Of a stretch of DNA of 50,907 nucleotides, positions 17,255 through 25,337 are shown in pieces. Position 1 is the first letter of the stretch. Each line of letters begins with the position of its first letter. The position numbers and the translations under genes are program-made. The stretch is from Synergistaceae bacterium (GTDB lineage: Bacteria; Synergistota; Synergistia; Synergistales; Synergistaceae). The notes beneath the pieces were generated by a model. The model did no database searches, was not told the origin of the DNA, and saw only the letters and a program-made list of their open reading frames with translations. Location of the stretch: assembly GCA_031289775.1 (NCBI GenBank), contig JAITOY010000023.1, forward strand, positions 1 to 50,907, written 5' to 3'.

Positions 17255-18754
17255 ATGGCCCTTCAAACGGCTTACCAAACGACAGGCGATTTTCTTCAGA
17301 CACAAGCCCCAAGCGGAGGTTCCAAATCGTCGTCCGCCTATGCGGGACGCAGCCCCGACAAAACAAACTCCGCTGCCGGGCGCGAGAAATTCAACAGGAT
17401 GCTGGGGACGATCCGTGATTCAAAGCCGGCGCTCGCGGCTAAATACCGCGAAGCTGGCAAGGATGTTGAGCGTTTCGCTGATGAGCTGACCGACGAGGAA
17501 CTCTCCGCGTTAGTCGAACCGCTCTCGAACGGAGTGGATCGCATCAGAGATTTCGCGGACGCGTTGGACGCCGAGCTGTCCGAGGGCGACGTGAGAGGCG
17601 CACTGAAGCTGGCTGAGGAGGCCGTCGCTAATGTGGGCAGGTTTGACCCCGACATGATCCTCGGCGAGGATTTTGCGGGCGGCTCGCTCCACCGGCTTAT
17701 TGAGGAATTTTTAAAGAAATATTCGGGCATGTCCGGCGCCGGCGGCGAGGTTTTCGTTGAAGGCGCTGCTGTGGCGCTTGAGATTTCAGATTTGTCGGCT
17801 CTTCAGCAGGTCGGTCTGACGCCCGAGGAACAGCCTGAGATAGCGCTGCCGGAAGTGACGCTCGACGAAGAGCTTTTGAATCCGTTGGACGAGCTGGATA
17901 CGTCGCTTTTAGAGGACGTGGACGAGGCTGGGGATTTCGCCAGCAGCCTCGAGGCGTATGGCGCCGTTCTGTCTGGGATCTCTGGCGATGCCGACAGCAG
18001 CGCCGACGCCGAAATAAATCAGAAGATCGACGATATATCAAAGAACTTTGAGGACGCGATTTCCAGTAGGCAGGAGCAGGCGGCAGCGCTGAACAAGCCC
18101 GCGTTGGGCAAGCAGGAGGGCGGAAACGCCAACAACGCCTCCGATTTCCGCGACCAGAGGGCGGCGAAGGCGGCCGCGAACGCAAAGGCGCAGAGCGATG
18201 TTTCCTTGGGCGCGGACGCGGACGCGGCGCCAAAGACAAACGTTTTTGCGAGCGACATGCTCTCGGCGTTGCGCGAACGGACATCTGACGTCCAGCTCCC
18301 GGCGGCGACTCAGCCAGGCGCGACGTACCTGCTCGACGCCGATAACGCGTTTGGGGACGGAGTCAGCTCGATTTTGCAGTTCATGAAAAACGACGGCATA
18401 GACGAGGCGCGGATAGTGGTCGAGCCGCCGGCGCTTGGGCGCGTGGACGTCTCGCTGCAGGCGACCGCTAACGGGGTGGAAGCAGTCTTCAAGGTTGACA
18501 ACGAGTCGCTGAAGCAGCTGCTCCAGCAGCAGATAGACATTCTGAAGACGTCTCTCGAAGCGCAGGGCATTCACGTTTCTAGCCTCGCAGTCGATATAAG
18601 GAACAAAGAAGAGCAGAGAAATCGCGGAGACCTGTACGGCACAAAGACAAAAAACCGCGTAGGCGGCCTCGATGCCCTCGAAGGCGAAGAGGAGGCGCCG
18701 ACGCGCCTGGCGAGGATAGACCTGGAGAACGGACTGCTTCACTGGGTGGCGTAA
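17255..18754 (+). CDS. fliK: Flagellar hook-length control protein FliK
   Basis: Exported ruler that sets hook length and switches export specificity. The 499-residue protein has a long, acidic, Ala/Asp/Glu-rich N-terminal and linker part with low conservation, and the Flg_hook C-terminal domain (about 370-465): A-R-I-V-V-E-P-P-A-L-G-R-V-D-V-S-L, then F-K-V-D-N-E-S-L-K-Q-L-L and L-E-A-Q-G-I-H-V. The ATG at 17255 has A-G-A-G-G-T-G-A seven nt upstream; a GTG at 17249 is too close. It sits in the usual place before flgD. A terminator follows. Confidence 0.93.
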   Translation: MALQTAYQTTGDFLQTQAPSGGSKSSSAYAGRSPDKTNSAAGREKFNRMLGTIRDSKPALAAKYREAGKDVERFADELTDEELSALVEPLSNGVDRIRDFADALDAELSEGDVRGALKLAEEAVANVGRFDPDMILGEDFAGGSLHRLIEEFLKKYSGMSGAGGEVFVEGAAVALEISDLSALQQVGLTPEEQPEIALPEVTLDEELLNPLDELDTSLLEDVDEAGDFASSLEAYGAVLSGISGDADSSADAEINQKIDDISKNFEDAISSRQEQAAALNKPALGKQEGGNANNASDFRDQRAAKAAANAKAQSDVSLGADADAAPKTNVFASDMLSALRERTSDVQLPAATQPGATYLLDADNAFGDGVSSILQFMKNDGIDEARIVVEPPALGRVDVSLQATANGVEAVFKVDNESLKQLLQQQIDILKTSLEAQGIHVSSLAVDIRNKEEQRNRGDLYGTKTKNRVGGLDALEGEEEAPTRLARIDLENGLLHWVA

Positions 18755-18781
18755 CGTATTGAGTTTTTCGCAAAGAGATTG

Positions 18782-18837
18782 AAAACCGAGTCGGGCTATT
18801 TTATCTGGCGATAAAAGGAGGCCTGGCTCGGTTTTTT
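18782..18837 (+). terminator. Double-hairpin terminator between fliK and flgD
   Basis: An outer stem (18782-18792 with 18825-18835, 11 pairs, one G-U) ends in a T run (18832-18837). Inside its loop a second, perfect 7-bp stem (T-T-T-T-A-T-C with G-A-T-A-A-A-A around T-G-G-C) can form. It should end or attenuate the fliE-fliK transcript before flgD. Confidence 0.75.
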
Positions 18838-18889
18838 ATGATTCCGCTTCAATCTTGTCCACGAAGGCGCGAATCTTCTCGTCTGGCAT

Positions 18890-18916
18890 TCATGTTTTCG
18901 TTTGGGCGGTCGATAT
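18890..18916 (+). promoter_or_regulatory. Candidate sigma-28 (FliA) promoter for flgD-flgE
   Basis: TCATGTTT (18890-18897), 11 nt, then GTCGATAT (18909-18916) matches the bacterial FliA-type consensus TAAAGTTT-N11-GCCGATAA at six of eight positions in each box. It lies after the fliK terminator and about 95 nt before flgD. Pattern match by eye, not tested against background. Confidence 0.35.
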
Positions 18917-19015
18917 TATCACAAGAGACAAAGGCGCGGACGCCGCGTGAACTGTCGTTTTTTTGAGCAAGCGGGTTGAGACGGCCCGCGCAAGCTTCAG
19001 AAGGGGGTAGTGGAG

Positions 19016-19534
19016 ATGGCTGACAGCAATTCGGATCTTTATAGCGCGATCGGCACTTACGCTTATACGAGTTACGAGGACACAATAACGAGGCAGAGCA
19101 CGGGGGACAGCCTCGGCAAGGAGGATTTTCTCAAACTCCTCGTCACTCAGCTCACGAACCAGGATCCGACCGAGCCGATGAAGGACACGGAGTTTGTGGC
19201 CCAGCTCGCGACGTACTCGGGGCTCGAGCAGCAGATGACGACGAACAAAAACCTCGAAACGTTGATAGCGGCAACCTCCGCGACAACTGCCGCGTCCGCT
19301 GTAGCGCTTATCGGCACCATCGTCGGCTACACAGGAGACGACGGCTCGCTGAAGACCGGAATGGTCTCTTTCCTCGACATCGTCGCGGGAGAAGTCAACC
19401 TCTACCTGGAGGACGGCAGCTACATTCCATTCAGCAGCGTCGAGCAGGTAGGCTACCCCGTATACGTAAACACGGGGACGGGCGGCGATACAACCGGGAG
19501 CGAGGCTGAAAGCGAGCCCGAAGAAACCCTGTAG
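19016..19534 (+). CDS. flgD: Flagellar hook assembly scaffold protein FlgD
   Basis: Caps the growing hook and is required for FlgE polymerisation. The N-terminal signature is intact: [19 protein letters not shown], then [13 protein letters not shown]-x-Y-S-G-L-E-Q. The C-terminal part ([12 protein letters not shown]) is short, so at 172 residues this is a compact FlgD lacking most of the Tudor/FnIII cap domain seen in Salmonella. The ATG at 19016 follows AGGGGG by eight nt; a GTG at 19010 is rejected as too close. Confidence 0.94.
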   Translation: MADSNSDLYSAIGTYAYTSYEDTITRQSTGDSLGKEDFLKLLVTQLTNQDPTEPMKDTEFVAQLATYSGLEQQMTTNKNLETLIAATSATTAASAVALIGTIVGYTGDDGSLKTGMVSFLDIVAGEVNLYLEDGSYIPFSSVEQVGYPVYVNTGTGGDTTGSEAESEPEETL

Positions 19535-19649
19535 GGCAATTAAAGAGCCGCGCCTCCCGAATGATATAGTTCGTCGGAAACAAGCCCAACGAGGAAGTTG
19601 GTTAAATTGACGGCAACGGAATGCGAAAAAAACAGGAGGAATATATAAG

Positions 19650-21920
19650 ATGCTTCGTTCGCTTTATTCAGCCGTCAGCGCCATCAAAGCGCACCAGACG
19701 TATCTTGACGTAACCGGCAACAACATAGCCAACGTCAACACCGTTGGTTTCAAAAAAGATGTCATTCACTTCAGGGACATGATCTATCAGGACTCGAAAA
19801 ACGCGAGCGCCCCTGACAACAGCATACCGATCGGCGGCATCAACCCGGCGCAGGTCGGCCTCGGCGTCCAGGTCGGCTCCATAGAGACGATCCACACTGG
19901 CGGCAGCCTCCAGAGCACCGGCATCCCGACGGACATGGCGATCAGCGGGGCGGGCTTTTTCGTCGTCGACTCCGGAACCCAGAGGCTCTACACGCGCGCC
20001 GGCAACTTCTCGCTCGACGCGAACGGCAACATGGTCATGCAGGGCAACGGCTACAGGGTGATGGGCTACGAATACCTCGAGCAGGTAGACCAGTCGACGG
20101 GAACCATCACGCGGGTTCTCGACTCCAGCCTGTCGAACATAAACATCAACATAGGCGAGAAGTTCCCGGCGAAGGCCTCGACGCTTGTTGCCTTCCGATG
20201 CAACCTGGAGAGCAACTCCGGCTGCGAGATAACGAACCTGAAGAACCCGCCGATCGGTGCGGATAAGGCGCTCCGCCCATACGACTATGAGGCGGCTGGC
20301 GCGGTCAAGGTGACGTATGTCGCGCCAACGGCTACGCCCCCGCCTGTGGCTGACGTGAAGAAAAACGATACTTGGTATGATACGACCACCAGTCAGGTAA
20401 AGACGTGGGATGGCACTGCGTGGATCGCCGCCTCCGGCGAAACCGGCGCCTATTACTACGGCAGCAGTGGAGTTGCGGGTTCCACAACGAGTATGCTCAA
20501 TCAATATAAACAGCATAATGGCACGGCCACCGGCGTAATGGCGAAACTCGAGTCGGTCGATTATGCCTACCCTACCGCGACCCCGCCGTCGGCTGGCGTT
20601 TTGAGCGGCCAGACATGGCTGGATACTACCACTGGTGAAATTTGGAAGGCCACCGCCCCAGCCCCGGTATACCCAGGCGACTGGGTGAAGGTCGGCGATA
20701 TGCAGAAAAATACTGTCTATGGAGCAGGTGATGCGGCCGAAGAAATGTATGCCCTCGCGGATGACGGCACTACCATTATAAATGATACCACCGGTTCCTC
20801 AAACCTGGGCCCGGCCGGCAACCGTATCATGAGCAGCGACGACCATCTGCTGTATATATGGAACCAACTTGACAAAAAGTGGGAGTACAGCTCATACGGT
20901 AACGAGGCCCAGATCCCGGCGCGGGATGTTTCCAATACCACAAAGGCGAATTTCGAAAGCTATGCTGACAATATAATGAAGGCGAACGACCGCGCGACGA
21001 AGATCGACGTCTACGACTCCCTCGGCAACGCCTACACGCTCGAGACCGTCTTCCGCAAGGTCGTGGACGTGCCGGCCGACCCGACGGCGAGCCCGCCGAC
21101 TGGCGCAGAGGCAGAGTGGGACTGGTATTCGTTCTACGTCGACTCGAGCGGCGTTCCTATCCCAGAGTACGGCGTCGGGGCCGGCACACTCGTCTTCGGC
21201 GACGACGGCCTGCTGAAGCGCACGTATTACTACGACCCGGATGAGATCAAGGAACTCCTGGCCGGCAATCTATCGACGATCGAATACATCGAGGTCACGA
21301 TCGACGCCGAGGGCGTTCCCAAGGATGAAAACGGCAACGCGATCACCGGCAAGGTCGGCGCGGACTTCAACACAGTCGGCGCGCAGGGTCAGGTTGTGAC
21401 AAATGGTACGACTCAGACTTACGTGCCGAACTTCATAAGCCTCGACTTCCTCGGCTACAGCATCGGCCGCCAGCTCGACATCGAAAAAGAGCCCATCGAC
21501 GGCGTGACGCAGTACGGCGCGAGGACGTCCACGACCGGTTACTATCAGGACGGCTACGCTATGGGGCTGCTCCAGAACTGGTCCGTCTCGCAGACCGGCG
21601 TCATCACCGGCAGCTATTCGAACGGCAAGACGCTGCCGATAGCTCAGGTCGCCTTGGCGATGTTCGCGAACGATCAGGGGCTTTTGAAAGTTGGCGAGAC
21701 GTGTTTCGCAGAGACGGCGAACTCCGGCCTCGCGCAGATCGGAACGCCTATGGAGGGAGGTTCCGGAAGCGTGGTAGGCAACACGGTCGAGATGTCGAAC
21801 GTGGATCTCTCGGAGGAGTTCGTGAACCTGATCCGCGCACAGAGAGGTTTCCAGGCGAACTCGAGGGTCGTCACGACGTCCGATCAGGTGCTTGAAGAAT
21901 TGATCAACCTGAAGAGATAA
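19650..21920 (+). CDS. flgE: Flagellar hook protein FlgE, with a large inserted domain
   Basis: Builds the hook. The N-terminal rod/hook signature (Y-S-A-V-S-A-I-K-A-H-Q, N-N-I-A-N-V-N-T-V-G-F-K) and C-terminal partner (E-F-V-N-L-I-R-A-Q-R-G-F-Q-A-N-S-R-V) are intact, with D0/D1 domains as usual. At 756 residues it is much longer than the roughly 400 of Salmonella. Residues about 205-430 are an insertion containing two related units (226-260 and 308-347: P-T-A-T-P-P, then T-W-Y/L-D-T-T-T) and a third W-rich segment near 399-417, of a kind common in phage tail proteins. AGGAGG precedes the ATG by 10 nt. Confidence 0.95.
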   Translation: MLRSLYSAVSAIKAHQTYLDVTGNNIANVNTVGFKKDVIHFRDMIYQDSKNASAPDNSIPIGGINPAQVGLGVQVGSIETIHTGGSLQSTGIPTDMAISGAGFFVVDSGTQRLYTRAGNFSLDANGNMVMQGNGYRVMGYEYLEQVDQSTGTITRVLDSSLSNININIGEKFPAKASTLVAFRCNLESNSGCEITNLKNPPIGADKALRPYDYEAAGAVKVTYVAPTATPPPVADVKKNDTWYDTTTSQVKTWDGTAWIAASGETGAYYYGSSGVAGSTTSMLNQYKQHNGTATGVMAKLESVDYAYPTATPPSAGVLSGQTWLDTTTGEIWKATAPAPVYPGDWVKVGDMQKNTVYGAGDAAEEMYALADDGTTIINDTTGSSNLGPAGNRIMSSDDHLLYIWNQLDKKWEYSSYGNEAQIPARDVSNTTKANFESYADNIMKANDRATKIDVYDSLGNAYTLETVFRKVVDVPADPTASPPTGAEAEWDWYSFYVDSSGVPIPEYGVGAGTLVFGDDGLLKRTYYYDPDEIKELLAGNLSTIEYIEVTIDAEGVPKDENGNAITGKVGADFNTVGAQGQVVTNGTTQTYVPNFISLDFLGYSIGRQLDIEKEPIDGVTQYGARTSTTGYYQDGYAMGLLQNWSVSQTGVITGSYSNGKTLPIAQVALAMFANDQGLLKVGETCFAETANSGLAQIGTPMEGGSGSVVGNTVEMSNVDLSEEFVNLIRAQRGFQANSRVVTTSDQVLEELINLKR

Positions 21921-21935
21921 TAAGAAATATTTTGA

Positions 21936-21970
21936 GTGGGGGGTGACTTTCGTCATCCTCCACTGTTTTT
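21936..21970 (+). terminator. Rho-independent terminator after flgE
   Basis: A 12-bp stem (21936-21947 with 21952-21963, two G-U pairs), 4-nt loop and T-G-T-T-T-T-T tail lie 15 nt after the flgE stop. It should separate highly expressed flgE from the flbD-motA genes. A TATAAT at 21987-21992 just downstream may restart transcription, although no good -35 is seen. Confidence 0.85.
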
Positions 21971-22042
21971 AATGCGGTTTTTATATTATAATCTCAACGA
22001 AAATTGCTTAATATTTATTGTCCAGAAAGGGCTGTTTGATGT

Positions 22043-22237
22043 ATGATTGAGCTCACGAGGATAAGAGGCGAAAAATTTGCCCTGAACTCCGACCAGATAG
22101 AGATAATTGAAACGACGCCCGACACAGTGGTGACAATGTTAAATGGGCATAAATATCTGGTGCTGGAGCCGGCGGGCGAGATTGTTTCACGTATCGAGTC
22201 CTTTCGCAGAAATTCTTCGAAGCCTGTCGTGCAGTGA
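22043..22237 (+). CDS. flbD: FlbD family protein
   Basis: Small 64-residue protein of the flagellar FlbD family common in Gram-positive-type and spirochaete flagellar operons between flgE and motA: M-I-E-L-T-R-I-R-G-E-K-F-A-L-N-S-D-Q-I-E, then T-P-D-T-V-V-T-M-L-N-G and V-S-R-I-E-S-F. This is not the Caulobacter transcription factor of the same name. Its molecular role is not established. AAAGGG lies 11 nt upstream of the ATG. It follows a terminator and possible -10, so it may begin the motA-motB-fliL transcript. Confidence 0.9.
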   Translation: MIELTRIRGEKFALNSDQIEIIETTPDTVVTMLNGHKYLVLEPAGEIVSRIESFRRNSSKPVVQ

Positions 22238-22289
22238 GGAGCGGCATTATGCCGAACCTTGCGGCCGGCCGGGATGGGGTGATTGAAAA

Positions 22290-23075
22290 GTGGATTTAGC
22301 GTCTGTCGTAGGTTTAGCTCTTTCAGTTATAGTAGTGCTCGCCGGAATTATAATGGGCGGCAGCCCGCAGTCCTTCGTGGATATTCCGTCGATCTTCATA
22401 GTTCTCGGAGGAACGTTCGGCGCAACTATCGTGGCTAATCCGATCGAGCGAACGAAATTAGTCGGCAAGATATTCAAGGCCGCGTTCGTAAGCGAGCAGA
22501 TCGACATGATAGGCCTCATCCAGACGTTGGTCAGCTTTGCGGAGAAAGCCCGCAGAGAGGGCCTGCTCGCCCTGGAGGAGGACGCCGGACAGCTCGACGA
22601 CGAATTTATGAGAAAGTCCATCCAACTCGTTGTCGACGGCACGGATCCGGAGCTGGTGAAGTCGATCCTCGACACCGACATAGGGCTTTTGGGGGAGCGC
22701 CACAACGACAACAAGGGTTTTCTCGACTCCATCGCCGAGCTCGGCCCAGCGTTCGGGATGCTGGGGACGCTCATAGGCCTCATCCAGATGCTCCAGAACC
22801 TGAACGACCCGAGCGCTCTCGGCCCTGGTATGGCGGTCGCGCTCGTCACGACGTTTTATGGCTCCATTCTCGCGAACATGTTCGCGATACCGCTTGGCAA
22901 AAAGCTCGCCCAGAACTCGGCGAGGGAAGTTTTGTCGCGCGAGCTCATGGTTGAGGGTATACTCTCCATACAGGCTGGCGAGAACCCGCGCATAGTCGAG
23001 GAAAAACTGAAGGTATTCCTGCCGCCGGCGATGCGCAAGCGCCTCGACGAGGGCAAGGACGACGGAGGGGCTTAA
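22290..23075 (+). CDS. motA: Flagellar motor stator protein MotA
   Basis: Ion-channel stator subunit. The 261-residue product shows four membrane spans (about 4-22, 32-50, 150-170, 182-200), the cytoplasmic loop with conserved charged residues, and the conserved Pro/Gly-rich A-F-G-M-L-G-T-L-I-G-L-I and L-N-D-P-S-A-L-G-P-G-M-A-V-A-L-x-T-T-F-Y-G. GTG start with G-G-T-G-A seven nt upstream. It abuts motB with no gap (stop at 23073-23075, motB ATG at 23076). Confidence 0.96.
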   Translation: MDLASVVGLALSVIVVLAGIIMGGSPQSFVDIPSIFIVLGGTFGATIVANPIERTKLVGKIFKAAFVSEQIDMIGLIQTLVSFAEKARREGLLALEEDAGQLDDEFMRKSIQLVVDGTDPELVKSILDTDIGLLGERHNDNKGFLDSIAELGPAFGMLGTLIGLIQMLQNLNDPSALGPGMAVALVTTFYGSILANMFAIPLGKKLAQNSAREVLSRELMVEGILSIQAGENPRIVEEKLKVFLPPAMRKRLDEGKDDGGA

Positions 23076-23816
23076 ATGGCGAGGAAGAAAAAATCGGAAG
23101 CTGCAACGCCCGGCGCGCCCCTTTGGATGGCTACTTACGGGGACATGGTAACGCTTGTCCTCTGCTTTTTTGTACTCCTGTACGCGTTTTCGAGCCTTGA
23201 CGCCGAGAAGTTCACGGCGCTCTCGGAGTCGCTTCAGAGCGCGTTTAACGTAATGCCTGGCGGTCCGTCGCCGAACGATACCCAGGGCGACGACAACGGC
23301 GGCATTACCCCAGCGAATCCCGGCAACATAGAGCGTCGCGTCGAGTCGGATCAGACCGAGGTCTCCCGTCAGGTTCTCGCTCTCGTCGAGGAATTAAAGT
23401 CCGAGACGAAGGACGACGAAATAAGAGTAGTGGTTGAAGAGCGCGGGGTGGTTATCTCCCTGTCGGAGCAGCTCCTTTTCGACGAGGGATCAGCGAAGAT
23501 ACGCTCAGACGCGACGAGGATACTCTACAAACTGAGGAAGATGCTGAACTCGATATCGAACATGGTGGAGATAGAGGGCCACACGGACAGCAATCTGCTC
23601 CGAAACAGCATATACAAGGACAACTGGGGGCTTTCGGCCGCAAGAGCCTCGTCGGTCGTGTCGTACCTAGACAACAGGGACGGCGTTTCCTCGAGCAGGC
23701 TGAAAGCGGTTGGAATGGGGTCGTCAAAGCCGATGAGCCCGAACGACACCGAGGAGCACATGTCGCACAACAGAAGGGTCGACATGGTTATTTTATCTAA
23801 GCACAGCATTCACTAA
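23076..23816 (+). CDS. motB: Flagellar motor stator protein MotB
   Basis: Partner of MotA that anchors the stator to peptidoglycan. After a short cytoplasmic segment, W-M-A-T-Y-G-D-M-V-T-L opens the single membrane span (about 24-42) with Asp23 as the ion-binding residue. A plug/linker follows, then the C-terminal OmpA-like domain (I-E-G-H-T-D-S-N, L-S-A-A-R-A-S-S-V-V, N-R-R-V-D). The sequence does not let me decide between proton and sodium use. 246 residues, normal length. Confidence 0.96.
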   Translation: MARKKKSEAATPGAPLWMATYGDMVTLVLCFFVLLYAFSSLDAEKFTALSESLQSAFNVMPGGPSPNDTQGDDNGGITPANPGNIERRVESDQTEVSRQVLALVEELKSETKDDEIRVVVEERGVVISLSEQLLFDEGSAKIRSDATRILYKLRKMLNSISNMVEIEGHTDSNLLRNSIYKDNWGLSAARASSVVSYLDNRDGVSSSRLKAVGMGSSKPMSPNDTEEHMSHNRRVDMVILSKHSIH

Positions 23817-23850
23817 GCGGCGTTAGAATGGCGCAGGGAGGCGTTATGGT

Positions 23851-24306
23851 ATGGCATTGGCAAAAAGGACTTTAATCTTCGTTATTATCGGCGTTGTCGT
23901 TCTCGCGGTGGGGGTAGCGGGCGGCGTTTACCTCACGAGGTTCCTTCATGGGAATGAAAGCACAGCCGCACAGGATATCGTGCTCGACCCGGGCCCTATG
24001 ATAGAGCTAGGCCAGTTTTCGTCCACTCTGGCCGACCAGCAGATGCACATTGTCAGGCTGAAGATCACAGTCGAGATATCGGACATAAAAGTGTATGAGC
24101 GGCTGAATACGCCGGGCTGGATCGTGATGATGAAAGACGAGATCATAAAAACGCTGAAGGATCAAAGGTATGACGTAATACGCTTCACAGAGGGCATGGA
24201 GAAGCTGAAGCAGGACATGAAGACGCGTCTGAACGCCATTTTGCCGAGAGACAACGGCGTGGCGTCCATAAAGAAAGTTTTATTCGACGAGTATATGACG
24301 CAGTAG
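23851..24306 (+). CDS. fliL: Flagellar basal body-associated protein FliL
   Basis: Single-span inner-membrane protein around the stator that supports torque and stator function. It has an N-terminal span (about 7-29), a short linker, then the FliL periplasmic domain (P-M-I-E-L-G-Q-F, V-R-L-K-I-T-V-E-I, M-K-D-E-I-I-K-T-L-K). The 151-residue length is typical. It sits between motB and fliM as in many operons. Confidence 0.92.
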   Translation: MALAKRTLIFVIIGVVVLAVGVAGGVYLTRFLHGNESTAAQDIVLDPGPMIELGQFSSTLADQQMHIVRLKITVEISDIKVYERLNTPGWIVMMKDEIIKTLKDQRYDVIRFTEGMEKLKQDMKTRLNAILPRDNGVASIKKVLFDEYMTQ

Positions 24307-24332
24307 AGCGACGGACTGGGGGGAGAATTTAA

Positions 24333-25334
24333 ATGGTGCCACCGGAGGTAATGTCCCAAAACGAAATAGATTCCCTGTTACAGGCTATAACTAGCGGCGG
24401 AGACGCCTCTGGTATGGATGTCGAGGAAGAAAAACCGCTAAAGCTATACGACTTCCGGCGACCGGATAAGTTTAGCAAGGATCAGTTGCGAGCCATCCAA
24501 ATGATCCACGAGTCCTTCTGCCGGACGCTCACCACGTCGCTGTCGACGATGGTGAGGTCTATGGTGACTGTAGAGGTCGTGGCCGTCGACCAGCTCGCGT
24601 ACGACGAATTCATAAACTCTCTTGTGCAGCCGACTGTCATAGGCATCCTCGAGATGTACCCCTTGAGCGGCAACGCCCTCCTCGAGATAAACAACCAGCT
24701 TACGTTCGCTATAATAGACCGTCTGCTAGGCGGCAGAGGCGACCCTCTGCGCAAGCCGCGCGACCTTACTGACATAGAGCGTACCGTCATGGAGCGCGTA
24801 ATGATGAAAATACTCGAGCACCTCGAGGAGAGTTGGAGCACGGTCGTGGACATTCGCTTCCGCTTCGAGACAATGGAGAACAACCCGTTTTTTGTTCAGG
24901 TCTGTCCTGGCAGCGACATGGTTCTCCTCGTGACGATGAAAACACAGATAGGCGAAATTCAGGGCATAATGAATTTCTGCATACCTTATTTCGTGATAGA
25001 GCCCCTCATAGACAAACTAAGTTCCCAGCAGTGGTTCTCGTCAACAAGCCGCAAGGGCGCGGAGGGAGCGCTCGAAGTTCTGACTGAAAGGCTTCAGGAC
25101 GTCTCCGTGCCAGTGGCCCTCGAGCTCGGACACAGCATCGTGAGCCTCGGCGACGTGATTCAAATGAGGACTGATGACGTAATCAGGCTCGACGGAACCG
25201 CGAGAGATCCCCTGGGGCTCAGGGTGGGCAACAGGGTGAAGTTCCACTGCTCGCCTGGCGTATTCAACAAGAATTACGCCGCGCAGGTGACAGAGGTGCT
25301 GTCGGACGATATGATCCTTGAAGTGGAGGAGTAG
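24333..25334 (+). CDS. fliM: Flagellar motor switch protein FliM
   Basis: C-ring protein that binds phosphorylated CheY. The N-terminal CheY-binding peptide (S-Q-N-E-I-D-S-L-L) is present, followed by the CheC-like middle domain (K-L-Y-D-F-R-R-P-D-K-F-S, then E-I-N-N-Q-L-T-F-A-I-I-D-R-L-L-G-G) and the SpoA C-terminal domain. 333 residues. ATG at 24333 with GGGGGGAG seven nt upstream. Stop is 3 nt before fliY. Confidence 0.96.
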   Translation: MVPPEVMSQNEIDSLLQAITSGGDASGMDVEEEKPLKLYDFRRPDKFSKDQLRAIQMIHESFCRTLTTSLSTMVRSMVTVEVVAVDQLAYDEFINSLVQPTVIGILEMYPLSGNALLEINNQLTFAIIDRLLGGRGDPLRKPRDLTDIERTVMERVMMKILEHLEESWSTVVDIRFRFETMENNPFFVQVCPGSDMVLLVTMKTQIGEIQGIMNFCIPYFVIEPLIDKLSSQQWFSSTSRKGAEGALEVLTERLQDVSVPVALELGHSIVSLGDVIQMRTDDVIRLDGTARDPLGLRVGNRVKFHCSPGVFNKNYAAQVTEVLSDDMILEVEE

Positions 25335-25337
25335 ACG

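Noticed and set aside
19668-20516. Minus-strand ORF of 282 codons opposite flgE
   Set aside because: Antisense of the well-supported FlgE; composition not protein-like.
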